DNA of 26,987 nucleotides, from the NCBI GenBank assembly GCA_002344005.1, contig DDTD01000047.1, positions 5,613 through 32,599 of the forward strand, read 5' to 3'. Below the pieces are notes generated by a model that was given only the letters and a program-made list of their open reading frames with translations, was not told the DNA's origin and did not search any database. Both the position numbers and the translations under genes were made by a program. The DNA comes from Ignavibacteria bacterium UBA2373 (GTDB lineage: Bacteria; Bacteroidota; Ignavibacteria; Kapaibacteriales; UBA961). Below, one piece after another: positions 23,933 through 26,987 of the stretch (its first letter is position 1; each line of letters starts with the position of its first letter).

Positions 23933-25625
23933 CCCATTCAGACACGAATATTTTCTTGGTTATATCAACCAAGTGTTTCCGCAATTTGTAAGGGTGCATT
24001 TTCCTTCTTCCATTTTGCTTAACGGTTTTACGCACTTCGGAAAGGAATTTAATGGAGGATTGGTTGGAAATTTTGTTGTAATTGAGAGCGAGAAATACGG
24101 TTTTCTTGGACGTATTACAGAACTTTCATTACCTGAATCAGAAAGATTATCACTAAATGAAAAAGCATTTCAAACAAGCGATTTTCACCCGACAGGAAGA
24201 ATCGAAATTCTTTTATCGTTTGACCTTTACGACCCTTTTGCAGTAAAAAAGGGATTAACAGCATATCCAAATATCGGAGCAAAAGTATTTGTTAGTTCGG
24301 GAGAACTTGTGCAAGAGTATATGTCAAGATTTGGTGTAAAGAATGGTGAAAGCATACAATCAATTGACATAGGAAATTTGGTTTCCAATCCCGACACAAA
24401 AGTAAAAGTCAATATTCAATCAGTATTTGGTCGTCATTGTGCTGTTGTAGGAACAACAGGCGGTGGGAAAAGTTATACTGTAAGCAAGTTGATAGAATCA
24501 TTGATTGTTACAGGAAATAAAACAATATTGATAGATGCAACAGGCGAATACATTGGCAATTACGACAAAGTAAAAAGTATTGAAATTGGCAATGGAGAAA
24601 ATATATTTCACTATTCTCAACTTACAGTTGATGATATGTTTTTCTTACTAAAACCGTCACCAAGAACACAAACACCTAAGCTAATGGAAGCTATTAGGTC
24701 TTTGAAAATGGTAAAAATAGCAGGAAATGTAACTCAACTTGAACACAATGGAGAAACGATTCCAATTGATAGTGGATTACTAAAAAAGAACGGAAGACCT
24801 AAGAAACCTTATGATGTATTTTATTACCGAAATATTTCGGTAATTGAAAATGGTATGGCGGATTTTGACTTTACAAAATTAGCCCGTCAAATAAGCGAAG
24901 AATGCATTTTTGACAATGGAACAGCTTGGGGAAACGTAGCAGCTACTGACGTTTCATATTGTGTTAGCTTAATTTCAAGGGTTACAAACCTAGCCAACAC
25001 ACCTGAATTAAATCAAATATTCGGATTTCAACAAGAGAAAACAGAAAACGATTTGACTGATGTTATCAATCAATTCATATCCGCAGAAAACACAACAGAC
25101 AACTTACTACGGTTAAATTTAGAAAACGTTAAATACGATTTTCAAGTTCGGGAAACATTAGTCAATGCTATTGGCAAATTTTTATTGACAAAAGCAAGAA
25201 ATGGGGTGTTCAAAAATTCGCCTGTTGTAGTATTCATTGACGAAGCGCATCAGTTTTTAAATAAATCCATTAAAGATGAATATTTTGATAGTAAACCCTT
25301 AGATGCTTTTGATTCCATTGCAAAAGAATGTAGAAAGCACGGACTTTTCCTTTGTATTGCAACGCAAATGCCACGAGATATACCACACGGTACACTTAGC
25401 CAAATGGGAACTTTCATTGTTCATAGGCTTATTAATCATAACGATAAAGAGGCAATCAGCAATGCTTGTAGTTCGGCAAACAAAAACACATTGGAATTTC
25501 TCCCAATACTCGGTGAAGGAGAAGCCGTATTGACAGGTGTAGATTTTCCAATGCCAATAATTATGAAGTTTGACCTACCGAATAATGAACCTAATTCAAA
25601 AACACCAAACTTGAAATCATTATGA
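23913..25625 (+). CDS. herA: HerA-type ATPase of a SIR2-HerA defence system
   Basis: ATG 23913 gives 570 residues, overlapping the SIR2 stop by 20 bases; a GTG at 23883 is a less likely start. An N-terminal HAS-barrel region (about 8-110) is followed by the ATPase core. Walker A is VVGTTGGGKSYT (K186) and Walker B is VVVFIDEAHQF (D443, E444). KECRKHGLFLCIATQMPRDIP (471-491) holds the likely arginine finger R474 and sensor region. FIVHRLINHNDKEAI (501-515) is the usual C-terminal HerA motif. HerA proteins are hexameric DNA-translocating ATPases. In known SIR2-HerA systems the hexamer assembles with SIR2 into a large complex that depletes NAD+. An insert with FLLKPSPRTQTPKLMEAIRS lies between the Walker motifs. 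No NurA nuclease gene is nearby, as expected for this system. Confidence 0.92.
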   Translation: MSSQKINPFRHEYFLGYINQVFPQFVRVHFPSSILLNGFTHFGKEFNGGLVGNFVVIESEKYGFLGRITELSLPESERLSLNEKAFQTSDFHPTGRIEILLSFDLYDPFAVKKGLTAYPNIGAKVFVSSGELVQEYMSRFGVKNGESIQSIDIGNLVSNPDTKVKVNIQSVFGRHCAVVGTTGGGKSYTVSKLIESLIVTGNKTILIDATGEYIGNYDKVKSIEIGNGENIFHYSQLTVDDMFFLLKPSPRTQTPKLMEAIRSLKMVKIAGNVTQLEHNGETIPIDSGLLKKNGRPKKPYDVFYYRNISVIENGMADFDFTKLARQISEECIFDNGTAWGNVAATDVSYCVSLISRVTNLANTPELNQIFGFQQEKTENDLTDVINQFISAENTTDNLLRLNLENVKYDFQVRETLVNAIGKFLLTKARNGVFKNSPVVVFIDEAHQFLNKSIKDEYFDSKPLDAFDSIAKECRKHGLFLCIATQMPRDIPHGTLSQMGTFIVHRLINHNDKEAISNACSSANKNTLEFLPILGEGEAVLTGVDFPMPIIMKFDLPNNEPNSKTPNLKSL

Positions 25626-25637
25626 ACAAAACACCAC

Positions 25638-25757
25638 CCGCTAACAGCACATTTGCAATAGGCGAGGGTTTTGTGCTTCTATGAAAGTGAAGTGCTAAAT
25701 CCAGGCTTTGTGCATTTAATGAAGTTTAGTGTTAAAAATCCCGCCTACCGAAGTGCT
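25638..25757. repeat. Spacer with inverted and direct repeats after HerA
   Basis: CCGCTAAC (25638-25645) is followed by an imperfect inverted repeat. The left arm, 25646-25668, contains AGCAC, TAGGCG and GGG. The right arm, 25740-25757, contains CCCGCCTA and AGTGCT. GAAGTGCTA also occurs as a direct repeat at 25689-25697 and 25750-25758. The spacer separates the HerA gene from the next gene by 137 bp and holds no ORF. It resembles boundaries between small gene cassettes, but canonical integron attC core sites are not present. Confidence 0.5.
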
Positions 25758-25762
25758 ATTTT

Positions 25763-26416
25763 ATGACCGACCAACAAGCCATAGAACTTATTGAAAAAGA
25801 ATTCAAGGAAAAATCACTTGGAATGACAGAAGTGTATCTTGAAATTCATAGCCCAATCTACGCTGACAACAAACTGAAAGTTGACCGCATTGACCGTGAC
25901 CGAAAAGATGAACTAATCATTGCTTACTTGCCTGTGCTTGAGGAGAAATTTTATTTTGCACTTTACATTGACACAAAGACAAACGAAATAACAGGTGTTG
26001 AGACAGAAGCATATCATCGAGTTTATTTTAGTGCCAGATCAGAAACATTATCGGCTGACGAATTAAAATCTATGACACGTTTAACACCAACGAGTTTTTG
26101 GGATAAAAACGACCTTAGAAAGACTGGAAAATCAAATCATACATTTAGTATCCTGACCATTTTACCCAATCCAGAACCTGACGAATTTGAAGACAAACTA
26201 AAAAAACTGCTTGATTTTTTGGAGCAAGATAAAGAAGGAATAAAACAACTTGCTGAAAAAGCAGACGGATATATTCAGGTTGCTATGGACATTCATAATG
26301 GAAATGGAATGATTGGCGGACCCAACATTGACAGAGACGATATAAGAAGAATGAATGAATTAGGACTTTCTATAAACTTTGACCTTTATGTGGGTGGAAA
26401 CAGTTTTAAGGAATAA
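25763..26416 (+). CDS. DUF4279-like protein of unknown function
   Basis: The 217-residue product has no signal peptide. The C-terminal half (FSILTILPNPEPDEFEDKLK, then IRRMNELGLSINFDLYVGG) resembles DUF4279, a family often found among immunity-type and accessory genes. The N-terminal half (YLEIHSPIYADNKLKVDRID and VYFSARSETLSADELK) is beta-rich and unassigned. The start ATG lies five bases after the inverted repeat. The base composition is like that of SIR2-HerA, which suggests it came with or like that cassette. It might be a separate cassette rather than a third defence component, since the 137-bp spacer breaks coupling. Confidence 0.6.
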   Translation: MTDQQAIELIEKEFKEKSLGMTEVYLEIHSPIYADNKLKVDRIDRDRKDELIIAYLPVLEEKFYFALYIDTKTNEITGVETEAYHRVYFSARSETLSADELKSMTRLTPTSFWDKNDLRKTGKSNHTFSILTILPNPEPDEFEDKLKKLLDFLEQDKEGIKQLAEKADGYIQVAMDIHNGNGMIGGPNIDRDDIRRMNELGLSINFDLYVGGNSFKE

Positions 26417-26565
26417 AACTACCACGAACAACCGTAACTTTTACACACCACATCGGTATTTTTTAGAATAATACGTTATAGTAATAGACAGTTTACAACT
26501 TTGCCCCAACAGCAAATTTCCCTTTCTCACTCCGCGACACCAACAAATAGACTGCGCTTATATTT
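26417..26565. other. Intergenic stretch between convergent genes
   Basis: No ORF, clear hairpin terminator or promoter was seen in these 149 bases, which lie between the DUF4279-like gene (plus) and the tiny minus-strand ORF. Confidence 0.5.
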
Positions 26566-26664
26566 CTACTGATGATGCGCTCCCACATGATGAAGCTCGG
26601 CGGCGCGGCTCAACATTACCTCATCTTTCACCCTATACTCACGTTTGATGCGGTCTGCTGTCAT
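26566..26664 (-). CDS. Tiny ORF with strong Shine-Dalgarno sequence
   Basis: A 32-residue frame reads MTADRIKREYRVKDEVMLSR and ends ELHHVGAHHQ. AAGGAGG (26670-26676, minus strand) lies five bases before the ATG and is one of the best ribosome-binding sites in the window. It starts 27 bases after the stop of the heptad-repeat gene and could be the next gene in that operon. It may also be the start of a longer gene that has been truncated. Not recognised. Confidence 0.35.
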   Translation of the reverse strand: MTADRIKREYRVKDEVMLSRAAELHHVGAHHQ

Positions 26665-26691
26665 TTCTTCCTCCTTCTTTGCATTATTGTT

Positions 26692-26987
26692 CTATGATTT
26701 GTCCATTGCTTGCTCGGTTTTGTCAGTATCTATGAGTGATTCGGCAGCTTCTTTCTTCGGCATTTGCCGTTCTTTATCCCTCTTTTTGCCATCTGCGACC
26801 CGTTTTGGGTCTTCTGTGACCGTTTTTTCTTCTTCTGTTGCCGTTTTTTCTTCTTCTGTGACCTTCCCGAGACTATCTGGCTGATTCCTATAGACTTCTA
26901 TGTGTTTCTTTTTATTTTCTATGTCCTTCTGGTGTGTTTCCGCCTCCTTCTGGTGTGTTTCCGCCTCCTTCTGATGTGTTTCCGCCT
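26692..26987 (-). CDS. C-terminal end of a charged heptad-repeat (coiled-coil) protein, partial
   Basis: The frame is open to the right edge, so only the last 97 residues or so are visible. It begins with three copies of a seven-residue unit (A-E-T-H-Q-K-E/D). Next come IENKKKHIEVYRNQ and a second heptad set (V/A-T-E-E-E-K-T). The protein ends TEQAMDKS with stop TAG at 26692-26694. It is rich in Lys and Glu, suggesting a coiled coil or disordered tail. The function is unknown. Reading the opposite strand gives only a Ser/Phe-rich shadow frame, which is rejected. Confidence 0.6.
   Translation of the reverse strand, partial: AETHQKEAETHQKEAETHQKDIENKKKHIEVYRNQPDSLGKVTEEEKTATEEEKTVTEDPKRVADGKKRDKERQMPKKEAAESLIDTDKTEQAMDKS
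26924..26986. repeat. 21-bp tandem repeat (three copies)
   Basis: Three units of 21 bp start at 26924, 26945 and 26966 and differ at one position in the last copy. They encode the seven-residue heptads of the minus-strand partial gene and continue past the window edge. A diverged relative may lie at about 26890-26915. Confidence 0.8.

Noticed and set aside
25638..25757. Canonical integron attC site
   Set aside because: The core words do not fit GTTRRRY/RYYYAAC and no integrase gene is in the window; only a structured spacer can be claimed.
26645..26884. Plus-strand Ser/Phe-rich frame
   Set aside because: It is the antisense of the heptad-repeat gene on the minus strand and has no ribosome-binding site.

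Overview
The window looks like chromosomal DNA of a member of the Bacteroidota/Chlorobiota (FCB) group. The evidence is a secreted protein with a C-terminal domain typical of the type IX secretion system (T9SS), a SusC/TonB-type outer-membrane barrel with a carboxypeptidase-regulatory-like domain, several lipoproteins, and recurrent TAnnTTTG(CA) promoter elements, which match the known Bacteroidota -7 consensus. The species cannot be named from the sequence. No rRNA, tRNA or CRISPR array was seen.

Layout. 1-4.5 kb: the 3' part of a very large repetitive surface protein (IGGGxxN repeats inside a 402-bp superrepeat), then a secreted protein with a phage tail-collar domain. Both resemble phage tail-fibre parts but sit among bacterial genes. 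4.7-6.8 kb: an orphan UmuD-like self-cleaving peptidase, sucD with a lysine-rich tail, and ndk, separated by good terminators. 6.9-12.7 kb: a Nudix hydrolase, two adjacent and perhaps paralogous exported proteins, class I fructose-1,6-bisphosphatase, an Asp-box beta-propeller with a T9SS tail, and a glutamine cyclotransferase lipoprotein. 12.76-15.3 kb: a TonB-dependent-receptor-like barrel. It ends at a terminator shared with the convergent minus-strand operon lepA - (RDD + signal peptidase I fusion) - STAS (19.06-15.43 kb). Further right on the minus strand are a small unknown helical protein and a penicillin-acylase-family Ntn hydrolase (22.19-19.66 kb).

From about 22.2 kb the character changes to an AT-rich accessory region on the plus strand. 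It holds a non-coding or relic stretch, a SIR2-domain NADase gene overlapping a HerA-type ATPase gene, a spacer with inverted repeats, and a DUF4279-like protein. At the right edge, on the minus strand, are the end of a charged heptad-repeat protein and a tiny ORF with a near-perfect Shine-Dalgarno sequence.

The most notable system is the SIR2-HerA pair, which matches a known anti-phage defence architecture (SIR2-HerA, also called Nezha). An inverted GTTAGCGG/CCGCTAAC pair flanks it, suggesting a discrete cassette. Other points worth a look are the RDD-signal peptidase fusion, the phage-fibre-like surface pair with HxH motifs, the UmuD homologue with Cys-Ser at the expected cleavage site and no umuC beside it, and a glutaminyl cyclase near exported proteins predicted to start with Gln.
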